From: Thermoplasmatales archaeon
GTDB taxonomy: Archaea; Thermoplasmatota; E2; UBA202; DSCA01
Length of the DNA stretch: 18,185 nt
Direction: 5' to 3'
Assembly: GCA_011049295.1 (NCBI GenBank)
Contig: DSCA01000125.1
Span: 1 to 18,185 of the forward strand
Shown here: positions 1-6,806 of the stretch, piece by piece
Position numbering within the stretch: position 1 is the first letter of the stretch
Layout of the letters: every line of letters begins with the position of its first letter
Position numbers and translations under genes: made by a program
The notes under the pieces: generated by a model
Databases searched by the model: none
The model's input: only the letters and a program-made list of their open reading frames with translations
What the model was told of the DNA's origin: nothing

Positions 1-17
1 CCATGTCAACAAAAAGA

Positions 18-24
18 TTTATAT
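18..24 (+). promoter_or_regulatory. TATA box of the dodecin operon
   Basis: TTTATAT, centred 26 nt upstream of the dodecin ATG at 47. In archaea transcription starts about 25-27 nt downstream of the box centre, so the transcript should begin at or within a base or two of the start codon and be leaderless. No Shine-Dalgarno sequence lies in front of the ATG, which agrees. Confidence 0.7.
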
Positions 25-46
25 CCACTGATTCATTAACAAGTAT

Positions 47-250
47 ATGTCCGTCATAAAGAGCATTGAGCTGGTGGGCAGTTCGCCGGAGAGCTTCGAA
101 AAGGCGGTGAAACACGCCATTGACGAGGCCAAGAAGACCATCCGCAACATTCGACGGGTGGAGGTGGACGGCATGGAAGTTCTGATGGAGAACGACCAGG
201 TGGTATCCTACCAGACCAAAATCAAGCTTTTCTTTATGGTCGAACGGTAG
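47..250 (+). CDS. Dodecin family protein (Trp-less type)
   Basis: A 67-residue protein of normal dodecin length. Dodecins are small beta-alpha-beta-beta proteins that form hollow dodecamers; many store flavin between stacked tryptophans. The family pattern is clear: IELVGSSPESFEKAV at residues 7-21, the TIRNIRRVEV strand at 31-40, and the terminal YQTKIKLFF strand with the conserved Gln56. The flavin-stacking Trp of halophilic and bacterial dodecins aligns with Arg37 here, so flavin binding is uncertain; related bacterial dodecins also lack it. The gene starts at a leaderless ATG and ends with TAG. It is followed 11 nt later by a ribbon-helix-helix gene, probably on the same transcript. Family call is firm; ligand is unknown. 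Confidence 0.9.
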   Translation: MSVIKSIELVGSSPESFEKAVKHAIDEAKKTIRNIRRVEVDGMEVLMENDQVVSYQTKIKLFFMVER

Positions 251-251
251 C

Positions 252-258
252 GAGGTGA
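252..258 (+). promoter_or_regulatory. Shine-Dalgarno site of the ribbon-helix-helix gene
   Basis: GAGGTGA, a seven-base match to the archaeal anti-Shine-Dalgarno complement GGAGGTGATC, ends 3 nt before the ATG at 262. It supports this start and indicates translation from an internal site of a polycistronic message, unlike the leaderless first gene. Confidence 0.7.
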
Positions 259-261
259 ACG

Positions 262-489
262 ATGCCCAAATACAGCACCATATCCATCCCCAAGGAACTG
301 CACGAGGAAATAGAGGCCCTGATAAAAAACAATCCCGGCCTGGGGTATTCCAGCGTGGCCGAACTATGCAAGGAGGCCATCCGCCTCCGCCTCTCCGAAG
401 TCCGCATGGAGCAAAAGGAGGGAATGCTCAGCGAGGTGGAAATCGAGGAGTTGCTGGAAACCCTGGAGCACAGCCTCCGCAGAAAGTAA
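262..489 (+). CDS. Ribbon-helix-helix (CopG/MetJ-type) DNA-binding protein
   Basis: A 75-residue protein. The N-terminus has the ribbon-helix-helix layout: a short strand with alternating residues (YSTISIP, 4-10), a first helix (KELHEEIEALIKNN), a turn with GYSSVAEL and a second helix (CKEAIRLRLSEVR). Such proteins bind DNA as dimers through the paired strands, often as transcription regulators or antitoxins. The C-terminal third is highly charged and helical (EVEIEELLETLEHSLRRK) and could be a dimerisation or partner-binding tail. The gene lies 11 nt after dodecin and 3 nt before a phosphoesterase, so the three are probably co-transcribed. No adjacent gene resembles a toxin, so a regulator of its own operon is more likely than an antitoxin. 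The target is unknown. Confidence 0.8.
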   Translation: MPKYSTISIPKELHEEIEALIKNNPGLGYSSVAELCKEAIRLRLSEVRMEQKEGMLSEVEIEELLETLEHSLRRK

Positions 490-492
490 CCC

Positions 493-1098
493 ATGCTCAT
501 TCAGGCAGCAGCGGATTTTCACGGCAAGCAGCAGCGCTACGCAGCATTCCGGGAGGAGGCAGAGCGCCACGGTCCCGACGTGGCGGTGCTGGCCGGTGAT
601 GTGGACGACAGCCCTCATTTTTATCGCCTGCTGGAGCAACTAACTCTGCCCGTCCTGGTGGTGCACGGAAACATGGACCATCCCGACATCCGGAAGCGGG
701 TGGAGGAAAAGGGAGGCTTTTTTTTGCACGGGAGGGTCCATACCCTGGGCGGCCTGCGGTTCGCGGGTCTGGGAGGAGGTAAACCATCCTCTGAAATCAC
801 TGAGGAGGGCCAGCCACAGGAGGAAAAAAAGGTGGCAGACGTGGACGTGCTGGTGACCCATGTACCCCCCAGGGGCAGCCTGGATAAAACCATGCTGGGC
901 ATGCACATCGGCAGTCCCTGGGTGCGCAGGCTGGTGGAACAAAAAAAACCTCGCCTGGTCATTTGTGGCCACGTACACGAGCATCCCGGCCATACCACGA
1001 CGGGAGAAACGGTGGTAGTGAACTGCAGCGTGGGCAGAACCGGGCGCTGCACCCTCATAGACATGGACGAAAAAATTCAGGTTCGCCGCCTGGAGTGA
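493..1098 (+). CDS. Calcineurin-like metallophosphoesterase (small, YfcE/MJ0936-like)
   Basis: A 201-residue cytosolic protein covering one complete calcineurin-like phosphoesterase domain. The metal-binding motifs are in order: ADFHG (Asp8, His10), GDVDD (Asp36), HGNMDH (Asn60), THVPPRG (His123) and GHVHEHPG (His160, His162). Enzymes of this family use two metal ions to hydrolyse phosphomono- or diesters; the substrate cannot be read from sequence. A short Glu/Lys-rich insert (EITEEGQPQEEKKV, about 101-114) precedes the THVPP motif. The gene starts 3 nt after the stop of the ribbon-helix-helix gene without a clear Shine-Dalgarno sequence, so translation may be coupled. Its TGA stop is half of a TGATCA palindrome shared with the arcS stop on the other strand. 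It shares only the active-site motifs with the two other phosphoesterases in the window. Confidence 0.88.
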   Translation: MLIQAAADFHGKQQRYAAFREEAERHGPDVAVLAGDVDDSPHFYRLLEQLTLPVLVVHGNMDHPDIRKRVEEKGGFFLHGRVHTLGGLRFAGLGGGKPSSEITEEGQPQEEKKVADVDVLVTHVPPRGSLDKTMLGMHIGSPWVRRLVEQKKPRLVICGHVHEHPGHTTTGETVVVNCSVGRTGRCTLIDMDEKIQVRRLE

Positions 1099-2883
1099 TC
1101 AGCAGTGATGGCGGGTGGCCACCGCCTCCCCCCGCCTGCTCTCCGCCATCTCTTCCCCGTTCATGGTGGCTACCCCCACCGCCCGCACCTCCGTCCCGTG
1201 TAGCACCACCACCTCGTCACCGGCACGAATGGCGGGATCCGCATCCCGCACCCCCACGGCGAATACGGAGCCCCGGGGCACAAAATCGTCGATGGTTACC
1301 CAGTATCTTCCGGTGGCGACCAGCCGCCTGCCCCCCTCCAGGGTGAGGGATACCAGGCCTCTCTCCTCCACCAGCATACCTACCTGGTGGCCTCCGGCCA
1401 TGATTTTGTAGCCGGGATAGCGACCCCTGACCGTGCATCCCTCCAGCAGTGGCTCTGCCCGGCCGAACTGGTAGCGGAGGACACCGTGCAGGATGTCCAG
1501 TCGTCGAGCGTGGTTCGTTACAGGCGGGTAGGCCCCGCTCTCTGCCTTCAGCACCGAGGCCAGTCTCTCCAGGGATTCGGGCTCCGTGGGATGGTCCCGG
1601 CAGGTGCTCACTGCATCCAGGTCCAGAAAGCCAGCTATTCCCGGAGGCAGGTGCTGAATGACCAGGTCGTAGCGGTTGTCTTGCAGATAGCGGTGGAGGA
1701 GGGCGCACAGCATGACCTGCTCGTCCCGGCTCCACTCCCCGGTGACCGAGATGTCGTAGTGGGCGGCCGGATACACCATCTCCAGCTCCCGAGGCACCAG
1801 TCCCAGGGGGGAGGTGACCATCACCTCGTGCACCACGCCGGGGTTTCCGCAGGCCTGAACGACCTCTCTAAACCGCCGATGGGAGGGGGAAAACGAGTAG
1901 GGTTTGCGGGCCGAGCAGGGAAGGAGAAGAAGAATACGGGCTGACGAGGGCCTGCCGTACCGATCCAGAACCCTCTGGCGGAAGCGCTCCACGTCCGGCC
2001 GGGTGAGGGTGTAGGGAGAGGCCTCGATAGGGCCACCGGTCACCGGGTAACGTTTTTCCTGAAAATCGTAGTGCTGGTTGTCCATGAGTCGCACGATGGA
2101 CGCCAGGTGGGGATTTCCGGCAGCCCTCGTTTCCACCAGATTGCGCAGCTCCTGTCGGACCACGGCATTTCTCACCAGCCGGAGCTCGGCAGCGGCTGCA
2201 TGGCAGTTGTGGGAAAGCAGCCACGAAAAGGAGCGCTCCTGCCGCTGGCAGGCGGGGCAAAAGCAGGGAACTTCCGGCAATTCCTCTGCCCCCGTGCTCC
2301 CCTCTACGGAAAGAAACTGTCCCCGGCGGGCGTGCTCTATGAGGGAGAGGGAATCCATCACGTCCACGGTACAGTAGGCCAAAACCGCCAGGTGCTCGGG
2401 GAGGCCCAGGCCCGGGGTGTAGAGCGCCCGCTGGTATCCGACGACCTCTCGCATCCGGGTGATGGCGTCGACGAAAATGCGGGGATGGGCAAACAGCTCC
2501 CGGGCATTGGCCAGAACGCACAGGGTGGCCTGCGGTGCAATGCGGTCCGGGGCGGAGGCGGAAACCACCTGCACCTCGTCGGCCTGCTCCTGGTTCCAGG
2601 CGGCCGCCATCTGGTGAAACCCGTCGGGGAGAGCGGCGGGATAGACCAGGGTGGGGGGGATGGTGCTGCCGCGGCGGGAAAGGGGGAAAAAATATCTGCC
2701 GGCATGGCCCAGGCGAGGGTAGCGTCCCTCCTCTTGGGAGAGGTAAAAGTCTGCGAAGGGCGGCGGGGAGATGCGCTCCGAGGCATACCAGAGTATGGCC
2801 GGGGTTAGAAGAGCGGTCTGCTCAAAACGCAGGGTTCCGGTGCGGGCGGTGGCATCCCGCCGCTGGGCTTCAAACTCCACCAT
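1099..2883 (-). CDS. arcS: Archaeosine synthase alpha subunit ArcS
   Basis: A 594-residue ArcS (TgtA2) protein. ArcS converts preQ0 at position 15 of archaeal tRNA towards archaeosine; in studied archaea it attaches lysine to preQ0 and a radical SAM partner (RaSEA) finishes the reaction. The N-terminal half is a TGT-like barrel with a probable zinc site (CFCPAC, 207-212, plus His in LLSHNCH). The signature PCxxxKPYxxSxxH is complete at residues 322-335 (PCSARKPYSFSPSH). A PUA RNA-binding domain closes the protein (about 510-590, with YWVTIDDFVPRGSVFAVGV). No tgtA or radical SAM partner is in the window. A TATA-like TATAAA lies about 20 nt before the ATG, slightly close for a leaderless start, so GTG codon 2 is a possible alternative. 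The stop abuts the stop of the convergent phosphoesterase. Confidence 0.93.
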   Translation of the reverse strand: MVEFEAQRRDATARTGTLRFEQTALLTPAILWYASERISPPPFADFYLSQEEGRYPRLGHAGRYFFPLSRRGSTIPPTLVYPAALPDGFHQMAAAWNQEQADEVQVVSASAPDRIAPQATLCVLANARELFAHPRIFVDAITRMREVVGYQRALYTPGLGLPEHLAVLAYCTVDVMDSLSLIEHARRGQFLSVEGSTGAEELPEVPCFCPACQRQERSFSWLLSHNCHAAAAELRLVRNAVVRQELRNLVETRAAGNPHLASIVRLMDNQHYDFQEKRYPVTGGPIEASPYTLTRPDVERFRQRVLDRYGRPSSARILLLLPCSARKPYSFSPSHRRFREVVQACGNPGVVHEVMVTSPLGLVPRELEMVYPAAHYDISVTGEWSRDEQVMLCALLHRYLQDNRYDLVIQHLPPGIAGFLDLDAVSTCRDHPTEPESLERLASVLKAESGAYPPVTNHARRLDILHGVLRYQFGRAEPLLEGCTVRGRYPGYKIMAGGHQVGMLVEERGLVSLTLEGGRRLVATGRYWVTIDDFVPRGSVFAVGVRDADPAIRAGDEVVVLHGTEVRAVGVATMNGEEMAESRRGEAVATRHHC

Positions 2884-2900
2884 TGACCATGGACAGGCGG

Positions 2901-2906
2901 TTTATA
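2901..2906 (-). promoter_or_regulatory. Probable TATA box of arcS
   Basis: TATAAA on the minus strand, centred about 20.5 nt before the annotated ATG. This is 5 nt nearer than for other leaderless genes in this window, so transcription would be expected to start around codon 2 or slightly irregularly. Moderate support. Confidence 0.45.
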
Positions 2907-2919
2907 GCCTTTGCCGAGG

Positions 2920-3858
2920 TCAGGCCCTGTTCACCCAGAAGTCGGGCTCCTCGCCGGCCAGCACCTTCAGCACCTGCTCGGCGCAGACGGTCCCGGCCCG
3001 AGTCTGTCCCTCTCTGGTGGCCGCGCCCAGGTGGGGGGTGAAGACCACGTTGTCCAGTTCCGCCAGTTTGGGTTTGCCCGGCGGCTCTTTTTCGTATACG
3101 TCCAGGGCGGCACCGGCAATCCGGCCTGCCTTGAGCGTCTGATATAGCGCCTCCTCATCCACCACCCCGCCCCGGGCGCAGTTGACCAGAAAAGCGGTGG
3201 GTTTCATCTTGGCCAGCATGCCGGCATCTATGAGGTGATGGGTCTGTTTGGTGTGGGGCACGTGCAGAGATATGAAGTCCGCCCGGCTCATCAGGTCGTC
3301 CAGGGAGTCCATCCTGGTGATGTGGTGCTCGGCCATCTCTTCCGCTCCGATGTAGGGGTCGTAGCCGATGACCGTCATGTTGAAGGCCCGGGCGGTATGG
3401 GCCACCAGTTGCCCGATGTTGCCGCAGCCCACCAGGCCCAGGGTTTTGCCGTGCAGCTCCACCCCCTTCAACTGCTTCTTGGCCCATTCTCCGCTGCGTA
3501 TGGTGCGGTCGGCTCGAGGCAGATGGCGGGCCAGGCTGATCATGTGGCCGATGGCCAGCTCTGCCACCGAGGGGGTGGCACCGGTGGGGGAATTCACCAC
3601 CTTGATGCCCTTGGCGCTGGCTGCCTTTACGTCGATGTTGTCCACGCCGATGCCCGCCCGTCCGATGACCTGCAGGTTGTCGGCCCGCCGGATGACCTCC
3701 GGGGTCACCTGGGTGCCGCTGCGGACCATCAGGGCGTGGTAGGGACCGATGACCGCTGCCAGCTCGTCTCCCGTGACCTTGTTGACCACTACCTCATGGT
3801 TCTCCCGCAACATATCCATGGCCTCCTCAGCCAGAGGGTCGGTTACCAGTATCTTCAT
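2920..3858 (-). CDS. serA: D-3-phosphoglycerate dehydrogenase-type D-2-hydroxyacid dehydrogenase (short form)
   Basis: A 312-residue NAD-dependent D-2-hydroxyacid dehydrogenase most like 3-phosphoglycerate dehydrogenase, first enzyme of the phosphorylated serine pathway. Visible features are the GRAGIGVDNID segment (67-76), the Rossmann GxGxxG (GCGNIG, 144-149) with NAD-selecting Asp167 in YDPY, and the catalytic trio Arg229 (NCARGG), Glu258 (DVYEKEPP) and His276 (TPHLGAAT). The protein ends right after the substrate-binding domain (PDFWVNRA) and lacks the ASB and ACT regulatory domains of long SerA forms, so allosteric serine feedback is not expected. The ATG at 3858 matches the family N-terminus (MKILVTDPL); the frame stays open upstream, but that part is not family-like. 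A related hydroxyacid substrate cannot be excluded. Confidence 0.87.
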   Translation of the reverse strand: MKILVTDPLAEEAMDMLRENHEVVVNKVTGDELAAVIGPYHALMVRSGTQVTPEVIRRADNLQVIGRAGIGVDNIDVKAASAKGIKVVNSPTGATPSVAELAIGHMISLARHLPRADRTIRSGEWAKKQLKGVELHGKTLGLVGCGNIGQLVAHTARAFNMTVIGYDPYIGAEEMAEHHITRMDSLDDLMSRADFISLHVPHTKQTHHLIDAGMLAKMKPTAFLVNCARGGVVDEEALYQTLKAGRIAGAALDVYEKEPPGKPKLAELDNVVFTPHLGAATREGQTRAGTVCAEQVLKVLAGEEPDFWVNRA

Positions 3859-3886
3859 GGTGCTCAGGCAGTAATGACCAAAGGAG

Positions 3887-3892
3887 ATAAAA
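3887..3892 (-). promoter_or_regulatory. Probable TATA box of the serA-type gene
   Basis: TTTTAT on the minus strand, centred about 31 nt before the ATG at 3858, predicting a leader of roughly 5 nt. It lies in the 50 bp gap after the stop of the upstream phosphoesterase, so the dehydrogenase can be transcribed on its own. Confidence 0.5.
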
Positions 3893-3908
3893 GGTTTCTG
3901 CCCGCCGG

Positions 3909-4667
3909 TTACAGGTCGGCAACGGTGCCCAGAAAGGTGCCATCCAGCAGATACACCTGACCCCGGGCCAGGTCGATGATTTTTGCCAGCGGCCCCAGCA
4001 GACCCTCGGTATTCACGGCGGTCCCTCCGCACAGCGGATTGAAGGCGGGCATGACGATGACCTCCAGGTTGGCGTTGGCCGTCTCGTACACCTCCCGGGC
4101 ATCCTTTTCCCGCAGGGGAGCCCGGACCCAGCAGGGCTGAGAGGAGGCATAGCCCAGGGAGTTGCGCAGCCGCACCACGGGATGGACGTGCCCCATGAGC
4201 ATCAGGTCGGCCTGCATCACCTCGTCCCGTGGCCAGGCATGGCCGTGTGCGCAGCCGATTGCCTCGTCCAGCCTCTCGCCGCGGGGGTCCACCACCTGCA
4301 GTCCTCTGCCGGTCCGGAGTCCCCCGTCGTGATTACCCGCCACCAGGGTCACTTCCACCTGTCCACTCACCCGGGTCAAAAAAGCGTCCAGCTCCCTCTT
4401 TTCCTGGCGGAGGGCCCGGCGGTATTCCTGGGAGTCTGCACCGGGCGCAATCATGTGCTTGAGGTCGCCGTTTATCAGCAGCCGTCGGGCTCCCGTGTCT
4501 TCGATCAAGCCGAGAATCCGGTCGGCCAGCACCTGGGTCTGCGAGGGCAGATACGCGCCGGACAGGGAGAGGTCGTATTCGATGCCTATGTGCAGGTCGG
4601 CCACCACCAGGGTGTCCAGGGAGGCAAGGTGCAGAGCCCTCTGGTTGTACAGCGGCGTGGCGTGCAT
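3909..4667 (-). CDS. SbcD/Mre11-related archaeal metallophosphoesterase
   Basis: A 252-residue metallophosphoesterase resembling the archaeal SbcD/Mre11-related family (MJ0037 type), often found near DNA helicases or repair genes elsewhere. Motifs in order: VADLHIGIE (Asp24, His26), NGDLKH (Asp68), AGNHDGG (Asn112, His113, Asp114), the His141/His143 pair in CAHGHAWP, and GHVHPVVRL (His160, His162). The C-terminal VIVMPAFNPLCGG segment also fits the family. The chosen ATG at 4667 lies 2 nt after the membrane-protein stop and is preceded by GGGGTGAG, a Shine-Dalgarno-like stretch; the frame is open far upstream but that part is a shadow of the membrane gene. Activity on nucleic acid is inferred from family membership only. 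The close coupling to a membrane protein is unusual for this family. Confidence 0.85.
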   Translation of the reverse strand: MHATPLYNQRALHLASLDTLVVADLHIGIEYDLSLSGAYLPSQTQVLADRILGLIEDTGARRLLINGDLKHMIAPGADSQEYRRALRQEKRELDAFLTRVSGQVEVTLVAGNHDGGLRTGRGLQVVDPRGERLDEAIGCAHGHAWPRDEVMQADLMLMGHVHPVVRLRNSLGYASSQPCWVRAPLREKDAREVYETANANLEVIVMPAFNPLCGGTAVNTEGLLGPLAKIIDLARGQVYLLDGTFLGTVADL

Positions 4668-4669
4668 TC

Positions 4670-6043
4670 TCACCCCAGAAAACTGCCCACGATTGGAGCC
4701 AGGGTTACGTTCAGGAAAAAGGGTATGTAGGCTGTCCCCACCAGAAAGGAGAGGAGGGCCCCGGTTCCCCTTCCCACCCCCTCGCCCAGGGTTTCCACGC
4801 CTAGCAGACGGGATGCCGCGGAAACAATGAGCCCCACCGGCACGGCGATGAATGCCAGGGCGGCCAGCAGGGGGATAACCTCGAAGGGAACAATAATCCA
4901 CTGGTCGAGGCTTACGCCTCCTCCGTTTATCAGGGAGGCGAGGGCAGCCAGGATGCTCTTGCCGAACAGATACTCCGTTTCCCGGTCCCACAGATAGAGG
5001 GCCAGGGCCAGGGGCAGCAGGTGCAGGATGACCGCCACCCCTCGAAACCGGGTGTCGCGCTGCACTCTGGCCCCCCATTTTTTTCTGACCAAGGCGGTGA
5101 CAATCCAGGTGGCAATGGCCAGGGGCCACAGCCCGATGATGCGGCGGGGGACAAACCACACTACCGACGACTGCCGGTCTGATATGAATGTGCTGTCCTG
5201 GAAGACCAGGGGACCGGTGGCCCGGACGGAGACGTGGTGGCCAATGTGGGCCGTACCCTCTCCCCGCAGCAGAGAAACGTTGGCCGGCTCCCGCTCTGCG
5301 CCGTCAACGGTCAGGACGGCATCCGTTACCCCCAGGAGGCCGTCCGGGGAAAAGGGCAGGGAGGAGAGAGGAACATCCAGGGAACCCGCCAGCGAGGGAG
5401 GGACGCGCTCACTACGCTCAAAGGCGAGAGAAAGGACATCGTCCGTGGACAGACCGAAGGTGGCAGCCGATATATCCATCCTGGCCCCCGGACTCAGGTC
5501 CACGTACACCGTATCCGACCCCTGCCATGTCTGGTTGTTTACGGTGATGGTACCTGCGTCCACCGTCAGGCGAACCGGGGTCGCGTACTGGACGGTCAGG
5601 TGACCGGAGGTGGCCAGGAGCAGGCGGGTAGCATTGGTGTGGTTGTAGACGGCCAGGGAAGAGGGAAGAGTGAGATTGAGAAGGGTGCTGCCGTTGATAA
5701 CGCACCGGCCTTCGGTGACCGTGAGGTGAGCAGGGGCAAAGCGCTGCTCCCCCTGCTGGGCATCTGAAATGCGTACCTCGTCCATCCCGGAAATGGTGCA
5801 GGAGGACACGTTGTAGGCTGCCAGGGTGCCGTTGAGGAGACCGGAGATGGTCAGCCGGCCGGAAAAAAAAGTATCTGCCGTTCCCTGGTAGGACACCGTA
5901 TGGAGGGGCGAGAGGTGCATGCCATGAGGAAAGGCGGCTACCATTGCCGAAAAAATGATGAAAGCCCCCACGCCGGTCACCAGTACCAGGGAGGTGGTGG
6001 AACTTTCCGATGCAGGACCTGTGGTCGTCCCGTCCCCTTCCAT
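4670..6043 (-). CDS. Multi-span membrane protein with a large sequon-rich extracytoplasmic domain
   Basis: A 457-residue protein I do not recognise as a named family. After a hydrophilic Ser/Thr-rich N-terminus comes a membrane segment (about 17-38), then some 250 residues of short strand-like repeats, then four or five hydrophobic segments (about 293-319, 334-352, a weak one near 362-373, 382-410 and 428-452). The large domain carries eight Asn-X-Ser/Thr sequons (N71, N78, N117, N123, N134, N137, N170, N255), as expected for an externally exposed N-glycosylated domain; a ninth (N445) is inside the last span. Cys82 and Cys114 could form a disulfide. The ATG at 6043 is chosen over an in-frame TTG 12 nt upstream because the TATA box sits 25.5 nt from the ATG. 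It is coupled to the downstream phosphoesterase. Function is unknown. Confidence 0.8.
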   Translation of the reverse strand: MEGDGTTTGPASESSTTSLVLVTGVGAFIIFSAMVAAFPHGMHLSPLHTVSYQGTADTFFSGRLTISGLLNGTLAAYNVSSCTISGMDEVRISDAQQGEQRFAPAHLTVTEGRCVINGSTLLNLTLPSSLAVYNHTNATRLLLATSGHLTVQYATPVRLTVDAGTITVNNQTWQGSDTVYVDLSPGARMDISAATFGLSTDDVLSLAFERSERVPPSLAGSLDVPLSSLPFSPDGLLGVTDAVLTVDGAEREPANVSLLRGEGTAHIGHHVSVRATGPLVFQDSTFISDRQSSVVWFVPRRIIGLWPLAIATWIVTALVRKKWGARVQRDTRFRGVAVILHLLPLALALYLWDRETEYLFGKSILAALASLINGGGVSLDQWIIVPFEVIPLLAALAFIAVPVGLIVSAASRLLGVETLGEGVGRGTGALLSFLVGTAYIPFFLNVTLAPIVGSFLG

Positions 6044-6065
6044 ACGTTTCTCCAATGGTCCACGC

Positions 6066-6071
6066 TATAAA
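6066..6071 (-). promoter_or_regulatory. TATA box of the membrane protein operon
   Basis: TTTATA on the minus strand, centred 25.5 nt before the ATG at 6043. It predicts a leaderless message and decides the start: the in-frame TTG at 6055 would lie upstream of the transcription start. Confidence 0.68.
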
Positions 6072-6078
6072 TAGTTTC

Positions 6079-6162
6079 TTAAATCTCGTGGCCCCCCGCC
6101 GGCTCCACCACCCGGTGGATGCGCTCGCCGGTGGCGATGTTCACGGTGTCGATGGTCCGATG
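6079..6162 (-). other. In-frame coding-like tail after the TAG of the downstream phosphoesterase gene
   Basis: Reading on in the phosphoesterase frame past its TAG (6165-6163) gives 27 sense codons and then TAA. The peptide includes TIDTVNIATGERI, which looks like a normal final strand following FNLIEIEG, and codon choice is like that of neighbouring genes (GTG, ATC, GCC, ACC, GGC). It could be read through, be the remnant of a longer ancestral gene broken by a recent TAG, or reflect a base error. Only part of the tail (codons before 6075) would be affected by promoter constraints of the next gene. Confidence 0.5.
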
Positions 6163-6804
6163 CTACCCCTCTATCTCGATGAGGTTAAAGGACTGGAAGG
6201 CGCCGGTACGCTCACAGGGGGCAGTGCCCGCCGTGGAGACCGCCGTACCGTTGAGGTTCCACACCCAGGGCACATGCTTGTGGCCGCTGAGCACCAGGGG
6301 AACCCCGTGGGCCACCAGCATCTTGAGCACGCCGCCGGCGTCCACCAGCACGTTGCGCTCCCTTCCCGTGTTGGGAATGGGGACCAGATGGTGATGCAGA
6401 AACACTATGGCCCGGGGTGAGAGGTGGTCCTCCAGCCACCGCAACTGCTCCCTTCCCACGTGCCCCTCGTCGATGTCCGGCTCGCTGCTGTCGATGCCCA
6501 CAAAGGTGTAGCCGGCATGGTGCCGGGCAAAGAACCGGTCGCCGAAAAACTGCTCGAATTTTTTGTATCCCTCGTGGCGGGCGTCGTGGTTGCCGGGAAC
6601 GATGAAGTAGGGTGCAGCGAGTTCCTCCAGCGCCCGGTGCACTCCCTCAAATTCGGCCACCAGACCGAAGTCGGTAACGTCGCCGGTGATGACCACCACA
6701 TCCGGTTTTTCCTCGTTCACCATGGCCAGGCAGCGCTGAAAGAGGTCCCGCAGAAACATCCAGCTCTTGCTGTAATGAATGTCCGAAATATGGGCTATCT
6801 TCAT
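6163..6804 (-). CDS. Calcineurin-like metallophosphoesterase (CpdA-like), ending at a suspicious TAG
   Basis: A 213-residue phosphoesterase of the type that includes bacterial cAMP phosphodiesterase CpdA and many archaeal proteins of unknown substrate. Motifs are intact: ISDIHYSKS (Asp8, His10), TGDVTDFG (Asp42), VPGNHDAR (Asn72, His73, Asp74), FLHHHLVPIP (His137-139) and SGHKHVPW (His175, His177). The ATG at 6804 gives the typical MKIAHISDIH start; an in-frame GTG at 6810 overlaps the TGA of the acyl-CoA synthetase as GTGA and is an alternative. Either way the gene is translationally linked to the synthetase. The TAG at 6165-6163 follows FNLIEIEG, where relatives usually continue with further strands, and the same frame stays open for 27 more codons. 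All metal ligands lie before the TAG, so the catalytic domain should be functional. Confidence 0.85.
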   Translation of the reverse strand: MKIAHISDIHYSKSWMFLRDLFQRCLAMVNEEKPDVVVITGDVTDFGLVAEFEGVHRALEELAAPYFIVPGNHDARHEGYKKFEQFFGDRFFARHHAGYTFVGIDSSEPDIDEGHVGREQLRWLEDHLSPRAIVFLHHHLVPIPNTGRERNVLVDAGGVLKMLVAHGVPLVLSGHKHVPWVWNLNGTAVSTAGTAPCERTGAFQSFNLIEIEG

Positions 6805-6806
6805 GG

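Noticed and set aside
2071..2808. A 245-codon plus-strand frame opposite arcS.
   Set aside because: Antisense shadow; arcS carries its diagnostic motif on the other strand.
3859..4032. N-terminal extension of the serA-type gene by 58 codons.
   Set aside because: It overlaps the phosphoesterase gene, is not family-like, and the ATG at 3858 gives the canonical MKILVTDPL start with a TATA box upstream.
4668..5159. N-terminal extension of the SbcD-related phosphoesterase by 164 codons.
   Set aside because: The extra residues are a frame-shifted shadow of the membrane protein; the ATG at 4667 is preceded by a Shine-Dalgarno-like GGGGTGAG.
6163..6165. The TAG in the third phosphoesterase as a pyrrolysine codon.
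   Set aside because: TAG ends dodecin at its natural length and also ends the propeller gene, so general TAG recoding is not supported. Kept only as one option in the findings.
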